DNA of 64,000 nt from Rhizobium sp. BK418. Lineage in GTDB: Bacteria; Pseudomonadota; Alphaproteobacteria; Rhizobiales; Rhizobiaceae. The notes below the pieces were generated by a model, which saw nothing but the letters and a program-made list of their open reading frames with translations, searched no databases and was not told the DNA's origin. The DNA is taken from NCBI RefSeq assembly GCF_004341105.1, contig NZ_SLZK01000001.1, positions 806,001-870,000 of the forward strand, written 5' to 3'. A program made the translations under genes and the position numbers. Below are positions 50,201 to 58,113 of the stretch, one piece after another; position 1 is the first letter of the stretch; the number at the start of each line of letters is the position of its first letter.

Positions 50201-53200
50201 CTCTCGAAAACCGCAGCAATGCCATCATGGACACCGTTGCCAGCGCCGAAGAGCGGGTTGCCGGAGCCTTTGCCGACCGTACGGAAGCAATCCGCGCCGC
50301 CTATACGGATAATCAGGCCCGTCTCGAAACCGCCCTTGCCGAGCACAGTGCTACCCTTTCGGAAGCCCTGGATGCGGGCGGCATGCGCATGGAAGGCATC
50401 ATCGGCAGCATGACGGGCCGCATCGAGGATAGCCTCACCGACGCTCAGCGGCGTCTGGGCAGCCTTGCGAGCGATGCGGCAAGCAACATCGAAGGTGGGC
50501 TTGAAGCCGCACATGACCGCATCCGCGCCACGCTCGACGATCGTACCAATGCCATCAAGCTGTCGCTGACCGAGGCCCATAACCTCATCAACGACACGCT
50601 CTCCGAACAGGCGACGTCGATCGGTACATCGGTGGCAACCAGCATCGGCATGCTCGAAATGTCATTGGAAGATCGCGAAAACGCGATCCGCGAGGCGATC
50701 GACAAGAGTGCGCAGACGCTCGAGGATCGCATGCGCGAGGGAGCCGGCCAGATCGCCGGCCGCTTCCAGGACGCCGCCAATACGATCTCGCGTTCCGCCG
50801 CCGATTTCTCCGGCCATCTCGATCATTCCATTGACAGTCTTACGGGACGCTTCACTGAAACCGGCAGCCGCGTCGAAGCTGGCCTTGCCGCAATCGAGGC
50901 GCGCATAGCCAATGGTGTTGGCGGTGTGGCGGATAAACTCGACGCTGCGGGCAACCATCTCTCCGGTGTACTGGACGATGGCATCTCCCGCCTCAGCGCG
51001 ATCGGCGACGACACAGCCCAGCGCATCGCCGCAACACTCGGCAACAGCGCCGCAAACCTGACGCATGCGCTCGACAGCCGCAGCGCCAGCTTGACCGAGG
51101 CCCTCGATAGCCGCGCCGCCAGCCTGACGGAGGCTTTCGACGGCCGCAGCACCAGCCTAACGGAAGCACTGCAAGCCGGCACTGCTAATCTCACCCAGGC
51201 CCTCGATAACAGCAGTGCAAACCTCACCCGCGCTCTCGACAGTCACAGCGCCAACCTCACCCAGGCTCTGGACAGCCGCCGGGCCCATCTTGCCGAAACG
51301 CTCGACAGCAGCAGCGCGACCATTGCGCAGTCGATCGACGGCCGCACCGCGGCACTGAGCGACATGATGGATCGCGGCAACGCGCGCATCGAAGAGCGTC
51401 TCTCGACCATGGATCGCGCTCTGACTGTCGGTCTGGATGCCGTCAACCGCACGATCGAAGGCAAGGCTGCCGGTCTTGCAGCGACTCTGCGCAGTGCCGT
51501 CGCCGAGGCTGCCGAAGGCATGGATGGCGAAGCCACCAAGTCCTCGGAACTGCTGAGCCGCACCGGCCAGCAGTTCGCCGAAGCCATGGACGAGCGCTCC
51601 TCGCAGATCGTCAATCGCGTCGCCGAGGCCCAGAACCGCCTCGCCGGCCAGGCGGCCGCCGTTGCCCAGACCTTCTCCGAGGCTGGCAATGTCATCGTCA
51701 ACAAGGTCGCGGAAGCGGAAAATATCGTCAGCAGCCAGGTCAGCGCCATCAATCACGCGCTTGCCGATGCCGGCCAGACGCTGGCAGTGCATGGCAACTC
51801 CATCCGCTCGACGCTGACGGATGCCGGCAGCCAGATCACATTGAGCATGGCCGAAGTCGACCGTGCGCTCGAAGCCCGCACCAGCATCATCCGCTCCAGT
51901 CTGGAGCAGCGTGCCCGCGAGATCGATGCGACACTCACCGATATCGACAAGGCGCTGGAAGCACGCGGCAACTCGATCCGCGCAACGCTCGACGAGCGCA
52001 CCCGCGATCTCAACTCCATGCTGGCCGGCCGCTCTACTGAGCTGACGCGCATCCTGGACGAGACGGCGCGCCCGATCATCGATCGTTACACCGATGCCGG
52101 CCAAGAGGCCGCAGCCCGCATCACTGCGGCCGCAAGCCTCAGCGCCGATCGCCTGCGCGCCGAAAACGAAGCGCTGACCCAGGCCGTCGCCGCCCGCGCC
52201 GAAAACGTCGCCAACGCCGTCGCCGCCATCGAGAACAGCCTGACGAACAACGTCAACGGCCTCGTCCAGCGCCTGTCGGAAAGCAGCGCTGCCATGTCTG
52301 TCATGATGACGCGCGCCGCCGATCAGCTGAGCGACGTCGACAACCGACTCGGCGACACGACCACGCGGTTCACCGACTCCGCCGCCAAGGCTGCCGAAAT
52401 GGTGTCTGCCTCCACCCGTCTGCTTGAAGGCAAGGTCGACCGCCTGTCGGATATTTCCGGCCAGACGCTCGCCCAGGTCGGCAGCATCATCGGCCGCTTC
52501 GACGACCATTCGAAGGTTCTCGGCCAGGCCTCGCAGCTTCTTGCAGCCGCCCAGTCCGGCCTCGTGTCCACACTGGAAGAGCGCGAAGATGCTCTGCAGA
52601 CGCTGGCAGCCGGCCTCGTCCAGCGTTCGAGTGAAATCGAAAAGACCATGCGGGGCCTCGGCGGCATGATCGAGACCGTCTTCGAACGTGCCGAGCAGCG
52701 CTCCAACCAGGTGACCGGTACGCTGCGCCAGAGTGTGCAGGCCTCGTTTGCCGATATTGGCCGGGTGCTTTCGGATACCGAAAAGCGCGCCGAGGAAGCC
52801 GCTTCAAACATGCGCGAGGCGATCAATCGCGCCGGAGAGGAAGCCAATGCGACGATCGACAACAGCTTTGCCAATGTCGAGCGCCGCTCCGGCGACCTCA
52901 CCAACCGCCTGCGTGGCGGCCTGACGGCTTCGCTGTCGGAAGTCGAGCGCATGCTCGGCGAAGCCGGCCGTGCCTCCGACAATGCAGCGCAGAACCTGCG
53001 GGAATCGCTACGTGACGCGATCGACGAGGCGGTCACCCGCTTTGCAGGTGCAACGGAGGATATCCGTCGCTCTGCTGCCGATATCCGTGCCGAACTCGAC
53101 TCGACCCGCGCCGAACTGAAGCGTGGCGCCTTCGATCTGCCGGAGGAAGCCAAGGAGAGCGCATCTGCCATGCGCCGCGCTGTCGCCGAGCAGATCAAGG

Positions 53201-53988
53201 CCCTGCAGGATATCTCGCAGATCGTCGGCCGCTCCAGCCAGCGGCTGGAACTCTCCGAGCCGGTCGCTCGCACGCTCGCCCAGGCCGAGCCCGCACCGCG
53301 CGTCACTCAGCCGGTGATCCCGACGGCACCCGCCCCGCAACCGGCACCGACGGCGCGCCAGTCGATCGAATCCATGGGCCTGCGCGGCACTATCGCACCG
53401 ACCCCGGCAGCTCCTGCGCCTGCTCCGCAGCGTCCGGTCGCTCCACAGCCTGCGCCGGCGCCGGTCAGGCAGGAGGCTCCGCGCACCGAAGCCAGCAGCG
53501 GCGGCTGGATCAGCGATCTCCTGCGCGGCGCCTCGCGTGAAGAAACCGAGGAAGCTCAGCGCGCTCCGGCGCGCCCTGCCGCGGAAGCAGCCGCTCCGGC
53601 CCCTACTCCCGCCCAGCGCGCTAATGACAGCCGCAACCCGCGCCATGTCGTTGAATCGCTGAACTCGCTCTCGGTCGATATCGCCCGCGCCATCGATCAC
53701 GATGCTTCGGTCGATCTGTGGCGCCGCTACCAGCGCGGCGAGCGCGACGTCTTTACCCGTCGCCTCTACACGCTGAAGGGCCAGCAGACCTTCGACGAAA
53801 TCAAGCGCAAGTATGATCGCGAGCCGGAATTCCGTACCGCCGTGGATCGCTATATCGGCGACTTCGAAAAGCTGCTCGCCGATGTCGCCCGCACCGATCC
53901 GAACCGCACGGTGACGCAATCCTACCTGACGTCGGATACCGGAAAGGTCTATACGATGCTTGCGCATGCGGCGGGCCGTCTGAGCTGA
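47245..53988 (+). CDS. gpr: Growth Pole Ring (GPR)-like giant membrane-anchored repeat protein
   Basis: 2247 residues. Order: a hydrophilic N-terminal region (1-110), two membrane segments (112-133, 146-171), then about 1,700 residues of apolipoprotein-like amphipathic helix built from 11-residue modules, a Pro/Ala/Gln-rich linker (about 2010-2130) and a C-terminal folded domain of about 110 residues (RHVVESLNSLSVDIARAID). Size and layout match the Agrobacterium GPR protein, which forms a ring at the growing pole and is needed for polar growth and rod shape. The ATG at 47245 (MANNKYNESIEDKAF) has GAGG at 9 bp; the frame extends upstream without a ribosome-binding site. A carboxypeptidase gene follows. 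Identity is inferred from size, layout and repeats. Confidence 0.85.
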   Translation: MANNKYNESIEDKAFKALDEALQIDFGQEDAPSRRGSASHAPEANVTDPSNARNQSQEDAERRRGRAARTGDQQAPRSPAFAPANDASRNSPASLLKSLENGSSRPALRTATLVSILWVVIGLGLMFMLYASQIAQIRSLTDLAALPGVIAGIVGIIVPVMMFYAFAIMISRAQDMRNAARSMAEVALRLAEPETIASERIMTVGQAVRREVSAMNEGIERTIARASELETLVHSEVNALERSYADNELRVRGLVHELGSEREAIVNHADRIRSSIAGVHDQLKEELSLATEEIAIRLATSGEAFASLIDTRAAAIMEKSDSAIQSLGTLLAAKTDTLLHTLTASGLAIGNEFDNRLDALTNTINEHGERLLTQFETRASTMDASTERLNAALQERTQQLNEILISRTRDINQSLTSGERTIGGTLDDVLSRLNAALDEKGASFRQSLQSTADDAVMDLDVRSGFFEERLQTTVAQLSTAFDERVAEFTDAFDKRAGSLDTKLIESLTRINETLSGNADSIDNILNTNIDRLGSSMTEQSLALAAAFATGQEVLESTLANRADEITSALTTRTGELSSTLGNATSEISLALASGTSDLKNNLAARATEFRETLQATTTELAAAVDSGTEKVTGAFGGRAEELSNVLAARAAEITDALKSAHTGLDSVMAERGGALIGALADHHSRFDEALASRSEAIINTVSGTHDRLAETLDEKAMALAISLNETQSRIEDTLATHSESFINTVSGTHDRLSETLDEKAMALAIALNEGQARLDDTLASRSEAIINTVSGTHDRLAETLDEKAMALAISLNETQARIEDTLSTHSESLINAVSGTHDRLAETLDEKAMALGISLNETQARIEDTLSTRSEALISAVSGTHDRLAETLDEKAMALAISLNESQSRLEDTLTAGTSTLINAATGTHERIAAALGESQLRIEEALTNRAESIVHAVTNSADRLSDTLDEKTMALAISLDDGQSRFESALENRSNAIMDTVASAEERVAGAFADRTEAIRAAYTDNQARLETALAEHSATLSEALDAGGMRMEGIIGSMTGRIEDSLTDAQRRLGSLASDAASNIEGGLEAAHDRIRATLDDRTNAIKLSLTEAHNLINDTLSEQATSIGTSVATSIGMLEMSLEDRENAIREAIDKSAQTLEDRMREGAGQIAGRFQDAANTISRSAADFSGHLDHSIDSLTGRFTETGSRVEAGLAAIEARIANGVGGVADKLDAAGNHLSGVLDDGISRLSAIGDDTAQRIAATLGNSAANLTHALDSRSASLTEALDSRAASLTEAFDGRSTSLTEALQAGTANLTQALDNSSANLTRALDSHSANLTQALDSRRAHLAETLDSSSATIAQSIDGRTAALSDMMDRGNARIEERLSTMDRALTVGLDAVNRTIEGKAAGLAATLRSAVAEAAEGMDGEATKSSELLSRTGQQFAEAMDERSSQIVNRVAEAQNRLAGQAAAVAQTFSEAGNVIVNKVAEAENIVSSQVSAINHALADAGQTLAVHGNSIRSTLTDAGSQITLSMAEVDRALEARTSIIRSSLEQRAREIDATLTDIDKALEARGNSIRATLDERTRDLNSMLAGRSTELTRILDETARPIIDRYTDAGQEAAARITAAASLSADRLRAENEALTQAVAARAENVANAVAAIENSLTNNVNGLVQRLSESSAAMSVMMTRAADQLSDVDNRLGDTTTRFTDSAAKAAEMVSASTRLLEGKVDRLSDISGQTLAQVGSIIGRFDDHSKVLGQASQLLAAAQSGLVSTLEEREDALQTLAAGLVQRSSEIEKTMRGLGGMIETVFERAEQRSNQVTGTLRQSVQASFADIGRVLSDTEKRAEEAASNMREAINRAGEEANATIDNSFANVERRSGDLTNRLRGGLTASLSEVERMLGEAGRASDNAAQNLRESLRDAIDEAVTRFAGATEDIRRSAADIRAELDSTRAELKRGAFDLPEEAKESASAMRRAVAEQIKALQDISQIVGRSSQRLELSEPVARTLAQAEPAPRVTQPVIPTAPAPQPAPTARQSIESMGLRGTIAPTPAAPAPAPQRPVAPQPAPAPVRQEAPRTEASSGGWISDLLRGASREETEEAQRAPARPAAEAAAPAPTPAQRANDSRNPRHVVESLNSLSVDIARAIDHDASVDLWRRYQRGERDVFTRRLYTLKGQQTFDEIKRKYDREPEFRTAVDRYIGDFEKLLADVARTDPNRTVTQSYLTSDTGKVYTMLAHAAGRLS
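49348..50238 (+). repeat. 132-bp tandem repeats inside the GPR-like gene (44-residue units)
   Basis: Units begin at 49348, 49480, 49612, 49744, 49876, 50008 and 50107. Six are 132 bp (44 residues, typified by SGTHDRLAETLDEKAMALAI...); the one at 50008 is 99 bp (33 residues), so exactly one 11-residue module is missing. DNA identity is highest in the central copies. Corresponds to residues 702-998. Confidence 0.9.
51052..51381 (+). repeat. 33-bp tandem repeats inside the GPR-like gene (11-residue units)
   Basis: Ten consecutive 33-bp units encode 11-residue modules of the form AxLTxALDSxS (for example ANLTQALDSRR, ASLTEALDSRA). Corresponds to residues 1270-1379, with the later units drifting (ATIAQSIDGRT, AALSDMMDRGN). 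Confidence 0.9.
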
Positions 53989-54012
53989 GTGGGCACGAAA
54001 AGATGGTGAGAC

Positions 54013-54043
54013 AAAAAGGGTCATCTGTGGATGGCCCTTTTTT
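54013..54043 (+). terminator. Intrinsic terminator of the GPR-like gene
   Basis: AAAAAGGGTCAT...ATGGCCCTTTTTT, a stem with a mismatch and a long T tract, 25 bp after the stop codon. Confidence 0.8.
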
Positions 54044-54210
54044 ATTGCCCCTACTCCTTCATTCCGTCACAAACATTCCCGATCCGCATTCATCAAGCCG
54101 GATTGCCGGACGATACGTCAGACGGCGATCCGCCAGACCATTTTGCCCAGACCACTTGCCAAGCCGATAGGCAACGCCATCGCTTGCCACGACAGAGACC
54201 GCAGACATTG

Positions 54211-55077
54211 ATGACCAAGACGACCTCCCGGCTTATGGCCGCCGCCTTCTCGTCCGTATTCTTTTTGAGCGCGTTCATTCGGGCTGAAGCCGGCCAGGCA
54301 AGCTTTCTCGTGGATGTGCAGTCCGGCCAGGTTTTGGAGGCTTCCAATCAGGATGATCTGAATTATCCGGCGTCGCTGACCAAGATGATGACGCTCTACC
54401 TCACCTTCCAGGCGCTGCATGACAAACGCCTGACCTGGGATCAGAAACTCACCATGTCGGAAAATGCCGAGAGCAAGGAACCCTTCAAGCTCGCCGTCGG
54501 CGCCGGCCGCAAGGTCACCGTCAAGAAAGCCGTCGAAAGCATCGTGGTTCTCTCGGCCAATGACCCCGCTGTGGCGCTCGGCGAGCAACTCGGCGGCTCC
54601 GAACAGGCTTTCGGCACGCTGATGACGACAAAGGCTCATGAGCTCGGCATGACGAACACCGTCTTCAAGAATCCGTCGGGCCTACCGGATCCCGAGCAGG
54701 TGACGACGGCGCGAGATATGGCGACCCTTGGCGTTGCGCTGATGCGCGACTTTCCGGAGGAGTTCAAGCTCTTCTCCATGCGCGGCTTCCAGTTCCGCGG
54801 CATGAAGCTGCGCGGCCACAACAACCTCATGTACCGCTACAATGGCGTTGACGGTATCAAGACCGGTTTCACCGATGCATCGGGCTACAATGTTGTGACT
54901 TCGGCCGCCAAGGACGGTCGCCGTGTGGTCGGCGTCGTCATGGGTGAAAAAACCGCCAACCTGCGCGACGACAAGATGGCGAGCCTGCTCGACAGTTACC
55001 TGCCGGCCGCTGCGACTGCCACGGCATCGGCAAGCGGCGGCAACCCGACGATGACGGACACCCAGCCAACGAAGTAA
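54211..55077 (+). CDS. D-alanyl-D-alanine carboxypeptidase (penicillin-binding protein 5/6 family)
   Basis: 288 residues. A signal peptide (RLMAAAFSSVFFLSAFIRAEA) is followed by the three penicillin-binding motifs: S-L-T-K (NYPASLTKMMTLYL), S-A-N (VVLSANDPAVAL) and K-T-G (GIKTGFTDASGY). It trims the terminal D-Ala from peptidoglycan stem peptides in the periplasm. It ends soon after the catalytic domain, lacking the long C-terminal domain and membrane helix of E. coli PBP5. The ATG at 54211 is preferred over a much longer upstream frame that crosses the GPR terminator. Placed directly after the GPR-like gene. Confidence 0.92.
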   Translation: MTKTTSRLMAAAFSSVFFLSAFIRAEAGQASFLVDVQSGQVLEASNQDDLNYPASLTKMMTLYLTFQALHDKRLTWDQKLTMSENAESKEPFKLAVGAGRKVTVKKAVESIVVLSANDPAVALGEQLGGSEQAFGTLMTTKAHELGMTNTVFKNPSGLPDPEQVTTARDMATLGVALMRDFPEEFKLFSMRGFQFRGMKLRGHNNLMYRYNGVDGIKTGFTDASGYNVVTSAAKDGRRVVGVVMGEKTANLRDDKMASLLDSYLPAAATATASASGGNPTMTDTQPTK

Positions 55078-55102
55078 ACCGTCGAGATAAGCCAAAAATA
55101 AA

Positions 55103-55139
55103 GAAAGCCCCAAACCGTCCCACGGTTTCGGGCTTCTTT
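55103..55139. terminator. Bidirectional intrinsic terminator
   Basis: AAGCCC-aAACCGT...ACGGTTT-cGGGCTT stem flanked by A-rich and T-rich tracts, between the carboxypeptidase and the convergent lipoprotein gene. Confidence 0.85.
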
Positions 55140-55155
55140 GTGAAAGGAGAAGGCT

Positions 55156-55770
55156 CTAAATCGACTTCAGCGTCCAGCCGACGATCTGGTCGGTGACTTC
55201 GGTAAAGGCGCGACCGAGCCCCTTCACGAAGCCGGTATTGTCGCCGCCGGCAGCAGCCGTTGCGCGGAAGACCTGTTGAGTGAGCACCGTCCCGTTGCGG
55301 TCGTTGAGGATCTTGGCGGAAATCTCGACCACCGCCCTGTTGCCGGAGGACGCGTCGATCTCGAAGGATCGGATGTCGGTAACCAGCTGATAGTCGATCG
55401 CCAGTCCCTGCCCCGGCTTTCCGACGCCGCCGAGCTTGCCGGAATTTTCGAACGCCTGGACGAGTTTCGACTGCACCATGCGCGGCAGCGTATCGCTCCA
55501 CTGGGCGCGTGAGAGATATTGAATTTCCGAGGGCGAAACGCGGATGACGATCTGGTCGCTGTTCAGCGCCTTCAAGGCCGATGGATCGGCAATCAGGAGC
55601 TGCTTGTTCTTTGCCGAAGGTCCGGTACCGTCAACGGATGCTGCCGAGAGATCGAAGGTGTCGTTTTTGGCAGTCGATCCGCAGCCTGTCAAAAGGGCTG
55701 CCGCCAGCGGCAAAATAATCGCCGTTCCACGGATCCAGGAACGGCGCGACATCGAATGCGATAGACCCAT
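55156..55770 (-). CDS. ABC transporter auxiliary lipoprotein (Mla/PqiC-like)
   Basis: 204 residues. A lipoprotein signal with lipobox (AALLTGCGST) makes the lipid-attached Cys about residue 30. The mature part (DTFDLSAASVDG ... IRVSPSEIQYLSRAQWSD ... RMVQSKLVQAFENSG) matches the DUF330/ABC-type auxiliary family found with MlaD-type transporters. It probably sits in the outer membrane and receives lipid from the MlaD ring. The ATG at 55770 is preferred; the frame extends to 55830 through the palindromic repeat. Last gene of the mlaE-mlaF-mlaD-lipoprotein operon. Confidence 0.88.
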   Translation of the reverse strand: MGLSHSMSRRSWIRGTAIILPLAAALLTGCGSTAKNDTFDLSAASVDGTGPSAKNKQLLIADPSALKALNSDQIVIRVSPSEIQYLSRAQWSDTLPRMVQSKLVQAFENSGKLGGVGKPGQGLAIDYQLVTDIRSFEIDASSGNRAVVEISAKILNDRNGTVLTQQVFRATAAAGGDNTGFVKGLGRAFTEVTDQIVGWTLKSI

Positions 55771-55789
55771 ATACGCTACCCCTGACTCC

Positions 55790-55851
55790 TGTTTCTTTGT
55801 TTCCGCAATTCCGGATGCACCGCTATACACTTTTACTGAAATTGCTTTTAG
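55790..55851. repeat. Palindromic-element-like sequence between mlaD and the lipoprotein gene (copy 5)
   Basis: Contains 'tttctttgtttccgcaattccggatgcaccgctatacactttta', a degenerate relative of the element before purL (shares cgcaattccggatgca). It reaches the mlaD stop codon (55848-55850) and fills the gap to the lipoprotein gene. Confidence 0.5.
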
Positions 55852-57218
55852 CGCCGCGTGCGCCCGTCATATTGCTTGACCGTCGGTCCGCCGAAGATGA
55901 TCCGCTGCGGATTCTGGTCGAAATTGGTGATGGCATTGTTGAGGTTATTGGCCGTACCGCGCAGTTCGTTGACCAGCGTCTCGACATCACGCAACCCGCC
56001 GCCCGAGAACCTCTGCAGATTGTCGGCAATCGGTCCGATGCGGCCATTGAGGTTGTCGGCGACCTGCTTGAAGGATGCCAATGTGGCGCGCGCCTCGGTG
56101 AAGAGCGAGTTGGTATTGTCCGAACCAAGCAGCGCATCGACCTTGACGAGGATGCCGTCGACGCGCGTCGAGGCCGAGTTCAGCTTGTTCGCCATCTGCT
56201 GGACGTCCTTGATCGTCTGGTCGATGTCCTTTCGACGGTCTGCGACGGTGTTCGAGACATCGCGGATCGAGGCAACGGCGGCGCGCGCGTCCTTCGTCGC
56301 CTGGGCGATGTCGTCGACCGAACCCTTGACCTTGTTGGGATCGATGGCGGCCATCAGCGTATCGACGCGGTCGAGCGTCAGCTGCGCCTTCTTGCCGAAT
56401 TCGTTATAGGTCGTGACCGTCTGGTCGACTTTGGCAACCAAGCCCTTGAGATTGCCTGAGGCATCCGCCACGTCGCGGCTGACCTTTTCTGCATTGGTCA
56501 GAATCGTATTGATCTTCTGCGCATCGACGGCCTTCACGAGATCCTCGATGGCCGCAAGCGTCGAATCGACGCGACCGGAAACGTTGCGCACCGTATTGGA
56601 GAGATCACCGACGCTCTGCAGGAAGCTGTCGATATTGCCGGAATTCTTGGCGAGCGCATCCGAGAAGGTTTCGGCATTCTGCAATGTTTTGGTCAGCGGC
56701 CCGCGCGCATCGCGTACGAAACCCTGCACATCGCCGACGGCGTCGTTGGCGCGGTCGAGGATCTTGTCGGCGGTTGCAAGCAAGTTGGTGACGCTCGACT
56801 GATCCGCGACGATGACGGCGCGTTTTCCGCTTTCCAGTGCCTGCTGGAGAATGTTCTTCTCTTCCTTGCGGCCGCCCGAAAGTTCGATATAGGCCGCACC
56901 CGTCAGGCCCTGGATTTCAAGGGCAGCCTTGGTGGACGGATAAATCGGCGCATCCGAGCGCACTTCGGTGAAAGCCAGCGAATATTGCGGATCGTCGGCA
57001 TCGATGGAGAGCGACTGCACCGAACCGACCTGAATGCCGTTGAAGCGCACGGGCGAGCCGACGCTCAGACCGTTGGCGGAGCCCGGAATGCGCACAATCA
57101 GTTCGGCCATCGGGCCGCTTCGGCCATATTCCGCCATCCAGTAGACGAAGCCAAATGCGGCTGCGATCACCAGAACGGTGAAAAAACCGACGATCGTGTA
57201 ATTGGCTCTGGTTTCCAT
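55848..57218 (-). CDS. mlaD: MlaD-family (MCE-domain) lipid transport protein
   Basis: 456 residues. A single N-terminal membrane helix (about 8-28) anchors an MCE domain (IPGSANGLSVGSPVRFNGIQVG), followed by a long helical region (about 140-450) with regular short repeats (e.g. DTVTTYNEFGKKAQLTLDRV). MCE proteins form rings in the periplasm that carry phospholipid between membranes; the extended C-terminal helix bundle suggests a tunnel or stalk. ATG at 57218. It follows the ATP-binding gene by 9 bp. Confidence 0.9.
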   Translation of the reverse strand: METRANYTIVGFFTVLVIAAAFGFVYWMAEYGRSGPMAELIVRIPGSANGLSVGSPVRFNGIQVGSVQSLSIDADDPQYSLAFTEVRSDAPIYPSTKAALEIQGLTGAAYIELSGGRKEEKNILQQALESGKRAVIVADQSSVTNLLATADKILDRANDAVGDVQGFVRDARGPLTKTLQNAETFSDALAKNSGNIDSFLQSVGDLSNTVRNVSGRVDSTLAAIEDLVKAVDAQKINTILTNAEKVSRDVADASGNLKGLVAKVDQTVTTYNEFGKKAQLTLDRVDTLMAAIDPNKVKGSVDDIAQATKDARAAVASIRDVSNTVADRRKDIDQTIKDVQQMANKLNSASTRVDGILVKVDALLGSDNTNSLFTEARATLASFKQVADNLNGRIGPIADNLQRFSGGGLRDVETLVNELRGTANNLNNAITNFDQNPQRIIFGGPTVKQYDGRTRR

Positions 57219-57227
57219 CGTCTCCGG

Positions 57228-58112
57228 TCACTTCCCGCTGTCATGCTGCGCCTGTGCCGGCGCGTGTTCCTGCGGCACGATCGAACGCGCCCGCTTGCCC
57301 TTGAAGTAAGCCTGAACCCACGGATCGTCATAGGCCAGCATGTCGTCGATCGTTCCTTCCACCATTACCCGCTTCTTTCCGAGCACGGCAATACGGTCGC
57401 AGACGGAAAACAGGCTGTCGAGGTCGTGGGTCACCATATAGACGGTTAACCCCAGGCTATCTCGCAGATTGGCAATCAGCTCGTCGAATTCCGCCGCACC
57501 AATGGGATCGAGGCCCGATGTCGGCTCGTCGAGGAAGACGAGTTCCGGGTCGAGAGCAAGTGCGCGGGCAAGGGCCGCACGCTTGATCATCCCGCCCGAA
57601 AGCTCTGACGGATATTTGTCGGCTGCATCCGCCGCCAGCCCCACCATACGGATCTTCAGATGCGCCAGCTCATCCATCAATGAGGCCGGCAGATCCAGAT
57701 ATTCGCGCATCGGCACCTGGATATTCTCTTTCACCGTCAGGGAGGAGAAGAGCGCACCCTGCTGGAAGAGAACGCCCAAACGCATGTCGAGCGCATTGCG
57801 TTCCGGCTCGTCCAGCTCGTCGAAATCCTGACCGAGAATCTTAATGGTGCCGGAGCGGCGCGGCAGCAGGCGCAACACGGTGCGCATCAGCACCGATTTG
57901 CCGGTCCCCGAGGCCCCGACGAAACCGAGGATTTCGCCCCGGTAGATATCGAGATTGAGCCTGTCGAGCACGACCTTGGGGCCGAAAGCGACCGTGACGT
58001 CCTTGGCGGAAAGCACGATGTCGCGCCCATGACCCTTGGTCCCGTTGTCGGCGCCCTTCTCGGCCCCGTTCCCGCCCGTTTCGATCGGTTGCTGATCCAC
58101 GTTGCCCGCCAT
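57228..58112 (-). CDS. mlaF: Mla-type ABC transporter ATP-binding protein
   Basis: 294 residues. Walker A (GASGTGKS), Q-loop (VLFQQGALFSSLTV), signature (LSGGMIKRAALARAL), Walker B (LVFLDEPTSGLDP) and H-loop (VTHD) are all intact. The MlaF family match fits the adjacent MlaE permease and MlaD. The first 35 residues are polar and unlike MlaF. The ATG at 58112 follows the mlaE stop by one base, so the two are tightly coupled. Confidence 0.94.
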   Translation of the reverse strand: MAGNVDQQPIETGGNGAEKGADNGTKGHGRDIVLSAKDVTVAFGPKVVLDRLNLDIYRGEILGFVGASGTGKSVLMRTVLRLLPRRSGTIKILGQDFDELDEPERNALDMRLGVLFQQGALFSSLTVKENIQVPMREYLDLPASLMDELAHLKIRMVGLAADAADKYPSELSGGMIKRAALARALALDPELVFLDEPTSGLDPIGAAEFDELIANLRDSLGLTVYMVTHDLDSLFSVCDRIAVLGKKRVMVEGTIDDMLAYDDPWVQAYFKGKRARSIVPQEHAPAQAQHDSGK

Positions 58113-58113
58113 G

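Noticed and set aside
49348..50238. CRISPR array or minisatellite interpretation of the 132-bp repeats
   Set aside because: The repeats are in phase with a coding frame, contain no spacers, and encode conserved 11-residue modules.
51157..52509. 450-codon and other minus-strand frames opposite the GPR-like gene
   Set aside because: The repeats keep several antisense frames open. They have no start signals and mirror the repeat period.
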